From Sedimentisphaerales bacterium (GTDB lineage: Bacteria > Planctomycetota > Phycisphaerae > Sedimentisphaerales > Anaerohalosphaeraceae): a stretch of 64,000 bases of DNA. Of the stretch, positions 29,911-38,034 are shown one piece after another. Where the stretch lies: NCBI GenBank assembly GCA_028282905.1, contig JANQGW010000204.1, positions 1 through 64,000 of the forward strand, read 5' to 3'. The stretch's first letter is position 1. The number at the start of each line of letters is the position of its first letter. The position numbers and the translations under genes are program-made. The notes beneath the pieces were generated by a model. That model was not told the origin of the DNA, made no database searches, and saw only the letters and a program-made list of their open reading frames with translations.

Positions 29911-30136
29911 TAAACAAATCCTTCAACGTATAGTTTTCTTCCGTCGCCGCGTTGACGGCGTTGCGAATTTTCAGCTGCACCCGCCGGGTCAGCTTTCGCC
30001 CCTTGCACGCCCGGCTGACCATCTTATGCGTAATCTGCTCCGTCGAAGCCGCCACCACATCATGATGACTCAACTCATGCTTTTCCAAAATCGCCGCAAG
30101 CGGCTGCAATCCAAAATCCCGTCCATTCTCAATCAT
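29903..30136 (-). CDS. Small conserved-looking hypothetical protein, possibly DNA-binding
   Basis: 77-aa ORF, balanced composition (ILEKHELSHHDVVAASTEQITHKMVSRACKGRKLTRRVQLKIRNAVNAAT). Confidence 0.6.
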   Translation of the reverse strand: MIENGRDFGLQPLAAILEKHELSHHDVVAASTEQITHKMVSRACKGRKLTRRVQLKIRNAVNAATEENYTLKDLFTY

Positions 30137-30158
30137 TGTATTTCCTGTTTCTCACTGT

Positions 30159-30242
30159 GTCATTCCGAGTAATATAATTGTCATTCCGAGCGAAGCCGAG
30201 GAATCTATTTAAACAGCATCCCGGCGCAGCCGGGATTCCTTA
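30159..30242 (+). repeat. Composite interspersed element copy E1
   Basis: Heads GTCATTCCGAG at 30159 and 30180; body GCGAAGCCGAGGAATCTATTTAAACAGC; hairpin ATCCCGGCGCAGCCGGGAT; end TCCTTA. Confidence 0.8.
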
Positions 30243-30536
30243 TTCAACATCCGCGTACCACCCAATCGACAAATCATCCCATGCCAAATTCATCGTGTCA
30301 ATCAGATTTATTTTCTTTTCCCGACGCCATGACTTAATCTGCTTTTCGCGATTAATCGCCCCGGTCGCCGTCTTAAAAGTCTCCACATAGAGCAGTTTCT
30401 CAACATGATACTTGCAAGTAAATACCGCAATCGCCCCGGTCTTATGCTCATACACCCGCCGCTTCAAATTAGACGTCACGCCCACATAAAGCGTCCCGCT
30501 CTCACTGGCCATGATATAAACATAATACGTTTTCAT
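30240..30536 (-). CDS. GIY-YIG endonuclease-domain protein
   Basis: MKTYYVYIMASESGTLYVGVTSNLKRRVYEHKTGAIAVFTCKYHVEKLLYVETF; upstream ORF extension is translated repeat and was excluded. Confidence 0.93.
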   Translation of the reverse strand: MKTYYVYIMASESGTLYVGVTSNLKRRVYEHKTGAIAVFTCKYHVEKLLYVETFKTATGAINREKQIKSWRREKKINLIDTMNLAWDDLSIGWYADVE

Positions 30537-30569
30537 CAAAAGCAGCCCTGTCCAACCTTCTCTTAAAAT

Positions 30570-30615
30570 GGAATTTCCCTGTTTAAACAGATTCCTCACA
30601 TGCGTTCGGAATGAC
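30570..30615 (-). repeat. Composite interspersed element copy E2, inverted relative to E1
   Basis: Reverse complement GTCATTCCGAACGCATGTGAGGAATCTGTTTAAACAGGGAAATTCC. Confidence 0.75.
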
Positions 30616-30685
30616 TTCGCGTGCAAACGCCGCATCATCAGTTATCGTCGTCCCGAACGCCATTGGCCATCTCAGACACATAACT

Positions 30686-30760
30686 GTCATCCCGAGCAAA
30701 AAATCGTCATCCCGAGCGAAGCCGAGGGATCTATTTAAACAACCGCCAAAGGCGTTCCTC
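30686..30760 (+). repeat. Composite interspersed element copy E3
   Basis: Heads GTCATCCCGAGC at 30686 and 30706; GAAGCCGAGGGATCTATTTAAACAACCGCCAAAGGCGTTCCTCTTA. Confidence 0.78.
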
Positions 30761-30796
30761 TTATTATATTTTCTTGCCAACTAAATTCTCAAAGCA

Positions 30797-31234
30797 CTAC
30801 ATCATGAGTTCTTTAGTATCCAGATTTGATTTTCCCCACAAATCCTTTCGCATCGACCCTGCCATATTGAAAAAGTTTTGCTTATTTGGCTCATTAAGAA
30901 ATTCTTTCAATCGAAGCAATACAATATCAGGAGCATAGAGCAATGAATTATAGTAAAACTCATACACCTTTTTTATTGAGTATTCTTTAATCTCTTTTTC
31001 ATTTCTCAGATTTGTAACATTTGGATCGTTCAATTCAAATTGCTTAAACGATTTTGGTTCTAAAACACACCGAGACCATACCAATGTCGACCTATATCTG
31101 TTTTCTTTTATACTCTGATTCTGTAAATCAATCTCTTTTCGTTTATTCAAAATTGATTGAACATATGCCCCCAAAATCCCTCCAAATCCCAATGTTGTCA
31201 AAACAGGTAATACTGTTTGAAAATCAATCTCCAT
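30797..31234 (-). CDS. Hypothetical protein with N-terminal hydrophobic segment
   Basis: 145-aa ORF, low GC relative to neighbours. Confidence 0.55.
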   Translation of the reverse strand: MEIDFQTVLPVLTTLGFGGILGAYVQSILNKRKEIDLQNQSIKENRYRSTLVWSRCVLEPKSFKQFELNDPNVTNLRNEKEIKEYSIKKVYEFYYNSLLYAPDIVLLRLKEFLNEPNKQNFFNMAGSMRKDLWGKSNLDTKELMM

Positions 31235-31265
31235 TTCTATATCCCTTCAATTTGTATTCGACCTT

Positions 31266-32453
31266 CTAATGTTTCTTCTTAAACGGCTTGGTGATGAGAT
31301 TGCCGGTTTTTTTGATGCCTTTGCCGACGAGGCCTACGCCTTTTCCCGCCGTATCGACGACGGCCTTGGTACCTGTCAGGCCGACATCGACGACCGCCGC
31401 AGCGCCTGTGCCGACGGCCTTGACTGGGGTTTTGATGAAGGTATCGACCACCGAACCGGTTTCGTCGATCGCGTCGGCAACCTTGTCGGCCGCTTCCGTT
31501 GCGGAGGCCCCTGCCCGGCTGCGAACGCCCGCCCACACATCCTTAAAGAACATATCTTTAACATCGTTATAAAAATCGCCGATATGGCTGAGCAGATGCT
31601 TTTTCGCCTCGGCCTCGTCCCAGCGTTTAAATGCCCGACACCGATCCATCGCCGCGTGCCCGCAGATCGTCGTCATAAACCCGGCCCCGATGCCCTGGGC
31701 AATGTCATCGACAAACCGCCCAATCCCCGGCACGCGCGAACCCAGTCCTTCGATCAGGTTCTTGCCCATATTGATATAGTTAACCGTCGCGATCACATTG
31801 ATAATATCGGAAAAAATCCGCACCTGCTCACTGACCGCCGGGCGGACGCGATAGACCTTGACAATCCGCACGATCATCGTCAGGTTGCGATACAGCACGA
31901 TCAGCAGATCCGCCGACTTATACGGACTGAGCGTCACGCCGACCATGATATCCCGCATCGAATCCCGCACCTGCCGCGACGCCTGCGCATCCAGCGTCTT
32001 CAGTACCGGCTGAATATGGTTTTGCTCAATCGTCCCGATCAGCGACAGGCAGCCGTCCCGATCCGACAGGCTTTGCGACTCAAGCTGCCCCAAAGCATGA
32101 CCAATCTGCGACCGCTCGTCTTCGGTCAGATTTTCATTAGCGGCTAATCGCCGCAGGAAGGCTTTCAGATACTGCACATATTTCTTAAGCTGCCGCCCGT
32201 TCGCCCCGGCCGCATCATCCATCGGCGGCGCCTTCAGCGCCTTCGGGAACACCGCCAGATTCGCCCACACATACACCAAAAGCCATAACAAAAGACCAGC
32301 CACAACCGCCAAAAACGCGTACCCCGCAATCGGATGCATCTCACGCAATATCTGATACGCCCGCAATACCTCCAATACCGCAAAAAACGACAGCAGCACC
32401 CCAACCACAATCACCGCCGCCCGAATCAACTTCCAAATCGTCTTAATCATCAT
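31266..32453 (-). CDS. Membrane protein, DUF697/YcjF-like region
   Basis: Two N-terminal TM segments; YINMGKNLIEGLGSRVPGIGRFVDDIAQGIGAGFMTTICGHAAMDRC. Confidence 0.65.
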   Translation of the reverse strand: MMIKTIWKLIRAAVIVVGVLLSFFAVLEVLRAYQILREMHPIAGYAFLAVVAGLLLWLLVYVWANLAVFPKALKAPPMDDAAGANGRQLKKYVQYLKAFLRRLAANENLTEDERSQIGHALGQLESQSLSDRDGCLSLIGTIEQNHIQPVLKTLDAQASRQVRDSMRDIMVGVTLSPYKSADLLIVLYRNLTMIVRIVKVYRVRPAVSEQVRIFSDIINVIATVNYINMGKNLIEGLGSRVPGIGRFVDDIAQGIGAGFMTTICGHAAMDRCRAFKRWDEAEAKKHLLSHIGDFYNDVKDMFFKDVWAGVRSRAGASATEAADKVADAIDETGSVVDTFIKTPVKAVGTGAAAVVDVGLTGTKAVVDTAGKGVGLVGKGIKKTGNLITKPFKKKH

Positions 32454-32500
32454 AATACTCCCAAAATACCAAAGCACTGGATTCGGCGTCTTCGCGGCCC

Positions 32501-32596
32501 TTGGGAACGCGGGCATCTCGCCCGCAAATAAAAACAGCCTCGGCCGCAGGCCGAATCCTCAATTCAAAATTAAAAATTCAACATTCATAATTATTC
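32501..32596 (+). repeat. Composite interspersed element, partial/variant copy E7 with period-7 tail
   Basis: TTGGGAACGCGGGCATCTCGCCCGC...CAGCCTCGGCCGCAGGCCGAATCCTCA then ATTCAAA ATTAAAA ATTCAAC ATTCATA ATTATTC. Confidence 0.65.
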
Positions 32597-32754
32597 TTAT
32601 AGACGCAACCCAAACGGCAATGTTGCACCCATTGTACCCAAAACCGACCAAACCTGTCAAATTCACATTAAAAATCCGCCGCAATTGCTTGATAACATCC
32701 TCTTTTCGGATAAAATAGGCCTCAATCAACACAATACAAAGGAGCAAAATCACA

Positions 32755-34704
32755 ATGCTGAATCGACAACAAACAGGCACACTGCTGATCGCCGGGCTGG
32801 TGTTTATCCTGGTGCGCATCCCCATCTACGGCGGCACTTTCTTGTTTTCAGAAGACGGCGTCAGCACCAACGACACACAACTCTTCATTATTTTCCCCTG
32901 TATTGCCACATTTTTTCTATTTTCGCTGCCGTTATTGGCCGTCAAATTCTTTCCGGCTCTTTCAGACTTTGAACTGGTCTGGAAAACAAAACCGCGTGCA
33001 AAAATACACTGGTATGTTTTATTGGTATTCTTCACATTTGCCGCCCAAATCTCGATTGGCACTATTGCCTGGAAAGCGGGTCTGCCGCGAAGTACAGTCA
33101 CTCTGTATCATGATGTCACCCAACTGACATTGGCATTTTTTATTCTTAGCGCAGCACAAATCGTTATTCTTGGCCCGATCGCCGAAGAATTCTTCTGGCG
33201 AGGGTTCATGCAGGACCAGTTCGCCAAATGTTTCGGAGCCAAAATCGCCCTGCTGCTTCAGGCGTTTTTATTCGCCCTGTATCACCGTTACTATTTCATG
33301 GGCTTTCTGCAAATTTTTCTTGTCGGATTGGTATTCGGCTTCTGGCGACTCAAACGCCGAAGCCTAATTCCGATTATTATCATGCATATAATTATTAACG
33401 GATTGATTACCCTGGCTCAGATGCCGTATCAATATGAAATGAGCAAAGTAAATATCGCCGTCAACTATGTTGGGAAAATCAATCAGCTCGGCAAGTCCGC
33501 TTCTGAAACAGAAAACGCCGACGCCGATTACCAAAAAGCACTGACCCTGTTCCATCAGCCGCCCAAAAAACTGAACGACGACAAGCTCGTTCGCCCATCT
33601 GGTCGATTCGACGAACTCACTGACGAGCAGCAACAGGCACTGGAAGATTGGATCGCCCAAAACAGCGCCGCATTGACCCATTTTCGAGCGGGTACGCTTA
33701 AACCGGTCTATTGGCCCGCCGCACAGGGCAATGTCATGCAGGATGCCGATGACTTTAAAGAAAGCTATCAGTATCAGTTGATGGAATTAGCCTGTGTCTG
33801 CTGTTGGAACGCAAAAATCGCCGCGAGTCAGGGAGACACTGAGCAGGCATTGGATGATCTGCTTTGCTGCCTTCGCCACTGTCGCCACTTACTGAGCGGA
33901 CCTAAATCGGAAGGCACATTTATGAACGGCTCGGCAATATTAAGATGTACCTGCTATAACGCCGGTTGGATACTGTCTGGTAATGACATAACCGCCGAGC
34001 AGCTTGAATCTTTTCAGAAGAATATCCAACAGGTTTTTGAAGATTATCCTTCAACGCTGGATTTTACCTGGGAACAATTCACCCTCTACGATATCATCCA
34101 GCGAACCTTTACCGATGACGGAAACGGCGACGGGCATCTGCCGAAACTGGAAGCCCAAAGCATGGATACGGACATGGTCAAACTCATGGCCGGTGATGCT
34201 TCGGACGAGGAAATGGCAAACTGGAAATATTCCACGCGCAAAGAAACAACAGTCATCGTTGACGAGTATTTCAAGCTTGCCGAAAGAGAATTCAGTCAAC
34301 CTCATTACAAACAGCGTCAAGATAATTCAGAATCCACCGGCGACCTTGCCGAGAAAATCCGTGATAACGTAATCCGCATCTACTTGCCGCAGCTGAAAAG
34401 CACCTATCAGATCTATCACGAAACCAAGGCCGCTGGTGATGCCCTCATCGCGACGCTGGCCGTTATGCGATACCAAAAAGCCACCGGCACACTTCCGGAT
34501 TCGCTTGAAACCCTGACAGCAGAAGGCTTGCTGGACACGCTGCCAATCGACCCTTACAGCGGCCAAACACTCATCTATAAAAAAGAGGATAGCGGATTCC
34601 GGCTCTACAGCATCGGCCAAGATTTCGAGGACAACGGCGGCCTGCGAAATCCAAATCCCGACAAACGTGACAAAGACATCATCTTCTGGCCCCCGCCCCA
34701 ATAA
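32755..34704 (+). CDS. CPBP-family intramembrane metalloprotease fused to a large soluble C-terminal domain
   Basis: EEFFWRGFMQDQ and later conserved membrane His; C-terminal DPYSGQTLIYKKEDSGFRLYSIGQDFEDNGG. Confidence 0.85.
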   Translation: MLNRQQTGTLLIAGLVFILVRIPIYGGTFLFSEDGVSTNDTQLFIIFPCIATFFLFSLPLLAVKFFPALSDFELVWKTKPRAKIHWYVLLVFFTFAAQISIGTIAWKAGLPRSTVTLYHDVTQLTLAFFILSAAQIVILGPIAEEFFWRGFMQDQFAKCFGAKIALLLQAFLFALYHRYYFMGFLQIFLVGLVFGFWRLKRRSLIPIIIMHIIINGLITLAQMPYQYEMSKVNIAVNYVGKINQLGKSASETENADADYQKALTLFHQPPKKLNDDKLVRPSGRFDELTDEQQQALEDWIAQNSAALTHFRAGTLKPVYWPAAQGNVMQDADDFKESYQYQLMELACVCCWNAKIAASQGDTEQALDDLLCCLRHCRHLLSGPKSEGTFMNGSAILRCTCYNAGWILSGNDITAEQLESFQKNIQQVFEDYPSTLDFTWEQFTLYDIIQRTFTDDGNGDGHLPKLEAQSMDTDMVKLMAGDASDEEMANWKYSTRKETTVIVDEYFKLAEREFSQPHYKQRQDNSESTGDLAEKIRDNVIRIYLPQLKSTYQIYHETKAAGDALIATLAVMRYQKATGTLPDSLETLTAEGLLDTLPIDPYSGQTLIYKKEDSGFRLYSIGQDFEDNGGLRNPNPDKRDKDIIFWPPPQ

Positions 34705-34728
34705 CAAAACAAGGATTCATTGGCGCAG

Positions 34729-34862
34729 ATTATTCATTAATCAATAGTCAATAATCATTTACTTCCCGTCATTCCGAGCGCAGCCGAGGAATCTATTTAA
34801 ACAGCCATCGCCAAAGGCGATTCCTCAATTCATAATGTAAAATTCAACATTCAAAATTAAAC
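34729..34862 (+). repeat. Composite interspersed element copy E4 with period-7 tracts on both sides
   Basis: ATTATTC ATTAATC AATAGTC AATAATC ATTTACT; GTCATTCCGAGCGCAGCCGAGGAATCTATTTAAACAGCCATCGCCAAAGGCGATTCCTCA (34768-34827); ATTCATA ATGTAAA ATTCAAC ATTCAAA ATTAAAC (34828-34862). Confidence 0.85.
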
Positions 34863-34937
34863 AGCGGACACCCGGCAACCTTAACAGCCGAGTGCCCGCC
34901 CCTTCTGGCCTACCTACTCTTTGTTACTGCGGCCTTG

Positions 34938-36656
34938 TTACGGTTCCATTTCATGGGCCGGTTTATGGTGCTTGCAAAAAAAGCTGACCGCCCCGCCGCC
35001 GGCGAGCAGGACAAAACTCAGCACGACAAATCCCCATGACGACATCGCCCTCGCAATCAGGTAACACTTAGGCAACAGCGGCACCGCCAGAATCGGCAGC
35101 GTATAGAGAAAACCGGTCCTGACCCACACCACACCACTGACAAGAACAATCACAACCAGCACAAGCAAATCTTTCCAATTCAGTGAGCGAGGCAGATAGT
35201 CAAACAAGCAGGTCGCCAGGCAGACCGCACCGAAGACGATAAAACCTTTATGCGTCTGCTCGCCAAACATCAAACAGACTGCCAGCGTGCCGACACCGAC
35301 AATACCGATAATGACACCGGGTACCGCCATGCCGAATGCGCAAGCAACAGTCGTCAGTCCGTCAGTCACACCGAGTCCGCCGGCAAGCAAAATCACCCCG
35401 GCCAGGCAGACCCGGATGTCCTGCTTGAGAACGCCGACAATCAGAAGAACCGTCACCATGCACACTCCGAACAGCTGCCAGTTCAAGTCAAATGGCTCGG
35501 CGGGATTGTAACCAGCCGTCAGGATAAATCCCATCGCATACACCGCGGCCACATAATAAAAATTCGTCCACTGGCGATAAAACGCCATCGCGAATATTAC
35601 CAGCCCGGTCAAACCCAAAACCACCGGCGGATACCACAGCAGCTCCACGCCGAATTCCGGCCCGGCCATCACGTGTTTTCCCGCAACCGCAAACACCGTC
35701 GCACCCAGCGGCACCAGTGAAGCGACAACGCGAAAATGCGGCGTCTCAACACCCAGCGAGCGAAACAGCTCAATCAACAGCAGCGAAAAAATCACCACCA
35801 GCGGCAGATAATCGCCCCACGCCCAGTCAATCACATACATATACGTCGTCGAATACTGGTAAATCGCCGCCGCGGCCAGCATCACCAAGGCAAAAATCCA
35901 CACCATAGATTTTTGTTTAATAAACGCAGCAGGCTCCTTCTGCCGCTCTGAGTGTCTCATCGCATCTGCCAGAATCAATCCGCCGCCGCCCAGCAAAACC
36001 AGCCACCACAGCAGCCATTGACCCCGGCGAATCTCATTGGGCCAGTACCCGCTGACCAGCGGCTTTCCCATCGACGGCGCCGCCAGGAAGTTCCACACAA
36101 AGATCAGGCCGAACCCAATCAGCGATAACTTCCCGATGGGGAAACCAATCCATCGCCGCAGTGCAGTCAGCTTGCCCATCGCCAGCGCAATACTAACCAG
36201 AGCGATCATAAAGCAGACTGCCGGATTGCCCGGTGTCAGTGTTCCCAGCGTCAAGCCGGACGTCACCAGAAACAACGCGATCAACACCAGCAGTGAAATC
36301 GCATCATCCATGACATTCCGAAAGCGTACAATAACAACCAATACCGCCAGCAAGGCTATTTCATATAAATTAATGGCTAAAAGACATGGCAGGGTCTGGC
36401 TTAATTGAATGCTTTCGGCAAGCGTCGGTCCAATGATCTGACCGATGCCGTAAACAATAGAGGCGGCACTCAAACAGTAAAGAATACTGCCGCCGGTAAG
36501 ACTTAAAAAAACTTTGAATAGCTGAGGATTAAAGTAATTGGGTGAATTTACAGTGTCCGTTCCTTTCAATTGATTAACAGCTTGTGGAGTGATTGCCGAT
36601 GCGGCAGGCGCAACGGCCCCATTGCCTTCAACATGATTTTCATCCAAAGAATCCAT
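34938..36656 (-). CDS. Polytopic membrane protein of unknown function
   Basis: Many predicted TM helices; internal ATG at 36656 (MDSLDENH) has an AGGAGA ribosome-binding site. Confidence 0.75.
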   Translation of the reverse strand: MDSLDENHVEGNGAVAPAASAITPQAVNQLKGTDTVNSPNYFNPQLFKVFLSLTGGSILYCLSAASIVYGIGQIIGPTLAESIQLSQTLPCLLAINLYEIALLAVLVVIVRFRNVMDDAISLLVLIALFLVTSGLTLGTLTPGNPAVCFMIALVSIALAMGKLTALRRWIGFPIGKLSLIGFGLIFVWNFLAAPSMGKPLVSGYWPNEIRRGQWLLWWLVLLGGGGLILADAMRHSERQKEPAAFIKQKSMVWIFALVMLAAAAIYQYSTTYMYVIDWAWGDYLPLVVIFSLLLIELFRSLGVETPHFRVVASLVPLGATVFAVAGKHVMAGPEFGVELLWYPPVVLGLTGLVIFAMAFYRQWTNFYYVAAVYAMGFILTAGYNPAEPFDLNWQLFGVCMVTVLLIVGVLKQDIRVCLAGVILLAGGLGVTDGLTTVACAFGMAVPGVIIGIVGVGTLAVCLMFGEQTHKGFIVFGAVCLATCLFDYLPRSLNWKDLLVLVVIVLVSGVVWVRTGFLYTLPILAVPLLPKCYLIARAMSSWGFVVLSFVLLAGGGAVSFFCKHHKPAHEMEP

Positions 36657-36763
36657 GACATCTCCTTTCCCTGAGAGTTGGCAAAAGTGTAATAACGCAG
36701 CAGGTTTGTATTTCAAAGATACCGTATATTAAAAACACCAAAAATGGTGATTAATTTCACTGC

Positions 36764-37243
36764 TTACTGAGCCGAGGTCGGCCCTTCAGCATCCGGTTTT
36801 TCCTGATCTTTGATTTCTTTGGGTTTCAGGTCTTTGAGCTTCTTCGGTTCGATGTAAAAATGGACATAGCCGCAGGCCGGACACGCTCTGGCCCGTGTCG
36901 GCACCATCGCCTCATGCAGTACCCAGAAACTTGAGTTGGCCGGCTTGAAATAGAGTTTGCCGGTCGCCTGCACACGCCCGTCCACCAGGATATTGTGCCC
37001 GCAGGCAACACATCGGCCCGCCGCTTGCTCGGCCTCCTTTTCGCCGGTGTTCTTTTCGATGATCGCGTCCAGCCCCTCCTGCGAAAATCGTGTCGCCCCG
37101 CCGATCTTGTAGAAAGACAGTGTGCCCTCTTTCATCCATCGGAAAATCGTGGGCTGGCTGACCCCAAGGTAATCGGCGGCTTCTTTGATCGTATACCACC
37201 GGTTCGGCGTGTCTTTGTCCTGAAATGTGTCGTTTTCAACCAT
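36764..37243 (-). CDS. Excisionase/MerR-type HTH protein with C-terminal zinc-ribbon-like Cys pairs
   Basis: WYTIKEAADYLGVSQPTIFRWMKEGTLSFYKIGGATRFSQEGLD; CVACGHNILVDG ... CPACGYVHFYIEP. Confidence 0.82.
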   Translation of the reverse strand: MVENDTFQDKDTPNRWYTIKEAADYLGVSQPTIFRWMKEGTLSFYKIGGATRFSQEGLDAIIEKNTGEKEAEQAAGRCVACGHNILVDGRVQATGKLYFKPANSSFWVLHEAMVPTRARACPACGYVHFYIEPKKLKDLKPKEIKDQEKPDAEGPTSAQ

Positions 37244-37508
37244 TCAAAATCCCTCTCGCATGGCATCATTAACTATCATTTACTATTAAAAAGTATCACC
37301 ACTTGTTCTTGCTGTCAACAATATTTCTAAAAAATAACAAAAAAGATATTCCTGATATGTTTCAAAAATAGCCGCTGAATATGACCGCCGCTGTCGGGCG
37401 TTATCGTCGTTTTCGGCCATTAATAACCTGAAAAGGCCATACTGTCCTTGATTCCGACCGGCGGCGACGCATTTGTTGGAAAAATCGCAATTTTTCCTTG
37501 ATTAAGGC

Positions 37509-37536
37509 TTGAAAAGCGATTTAATATGTGTATAGT
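37509..37536 (+). promoter_or_regulatory. Candidate promoter of tRNA-Gly
   Basis: TTGAAA-N16-TATAGT ending 16 nt before the tRNA. Confidence 0.6.
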
Positions 37537-37552
37537 ACTTTTTCTTAATTTT

Positions 37553-37624
37553 GCGGGTGTAGCTCAGCGGTAGAGCATCACGTTGCCAACGTGAATGTCG
37601 TGGGTTCGAATCTCATCACCCGCT
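37553..37624 (+). tRNA. tRNA-Gly (anticodon GCC), CCA not encoded
   Basis: GCGGGTG/CACCCGC acceptor stem, anticodon arm TCACG-TTGCCAA-CGTGA, GGTTCGAAT T loop. Confidence 0.97.
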
Positions 37625-37633
37625 CTTTCGGAG

Positions 37634-37717
37634 GGATAAAACTCGCTCCTGGACTGGCGAAAGCATAAACTCATGCGTTCGTTTTCGCCCCTTCAGGAGT
37701 TGCCATTATCCTTTTTT
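37634..37717 (+). ncRNA. Multi-stem hairpin with U-tract downstream of tRNA-Gly (elaborate terminator or small RNA)
   Basis: Nested arms GGATAA...CTCCTG...GGCGAAA...GCAT / ATGC...TTTCGCC...CAGGAG...TTATCC then T6. Confidence 0.55.
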
Positions 37718-37888
37718 ATAAGTATAAGGCAGTATTATTGATAATTTGACATAGCTTTTGCGAGATATCGGCTAAAAAGTCTGGCGTTGGTCGCAATAGT
37801 GTTTGGAAAGCTCGTTTTTTGGGTTTTTGGATGCTTGCGGTCGCGGATTTTGAGTTCGTCGGCCTTTTTTAATGCCAAAATTGGAATG

Positions 37889-38007
37889 AAACCGCGGATT
37901 TCGCGGATGAACACGGATTAAAACACTATTTTTGTATTTTTCTTCGTGTCCTTCGTGATCTTCGTGGTGATAAAAAACTCAGAGACCTCTGTGTCCTCTG
38001 TGGCAAA
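37889..38007. repeat. Three adjoining degenerate tracts (ATCCGCG-type, TTCGTG-type, CTCTGTG-type)
   Basis: ACCGCGGATTTCGCGGATGAACACGGATT ... TTCGTGTCC TTCGTGATC TTCGTGG ... CTCTGTGTC CTCTGTGG. Confidence 0.7.
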
Positions 38008-38034
38008 ATTAACGCCCGTTTTAGGAGTTGAATC

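Noticed and set aside
30537-30638. N-terminal extension of the GIY-YIG ORF (MMRRLHAKSFRTHVRNLFKQGNSILREGW...)
   Set aside because: It is the translation of inverted repeat copy E2; the genuine domain starts at MKTYYVYIMAS (30536).
31269-32147. 292-aa plus-strand ORF opposite the DUF697-like gene
   Set aside because: Sense-strand product has coherent membrane and helical segments; the antisense product is Arg/His-rich without motifs.
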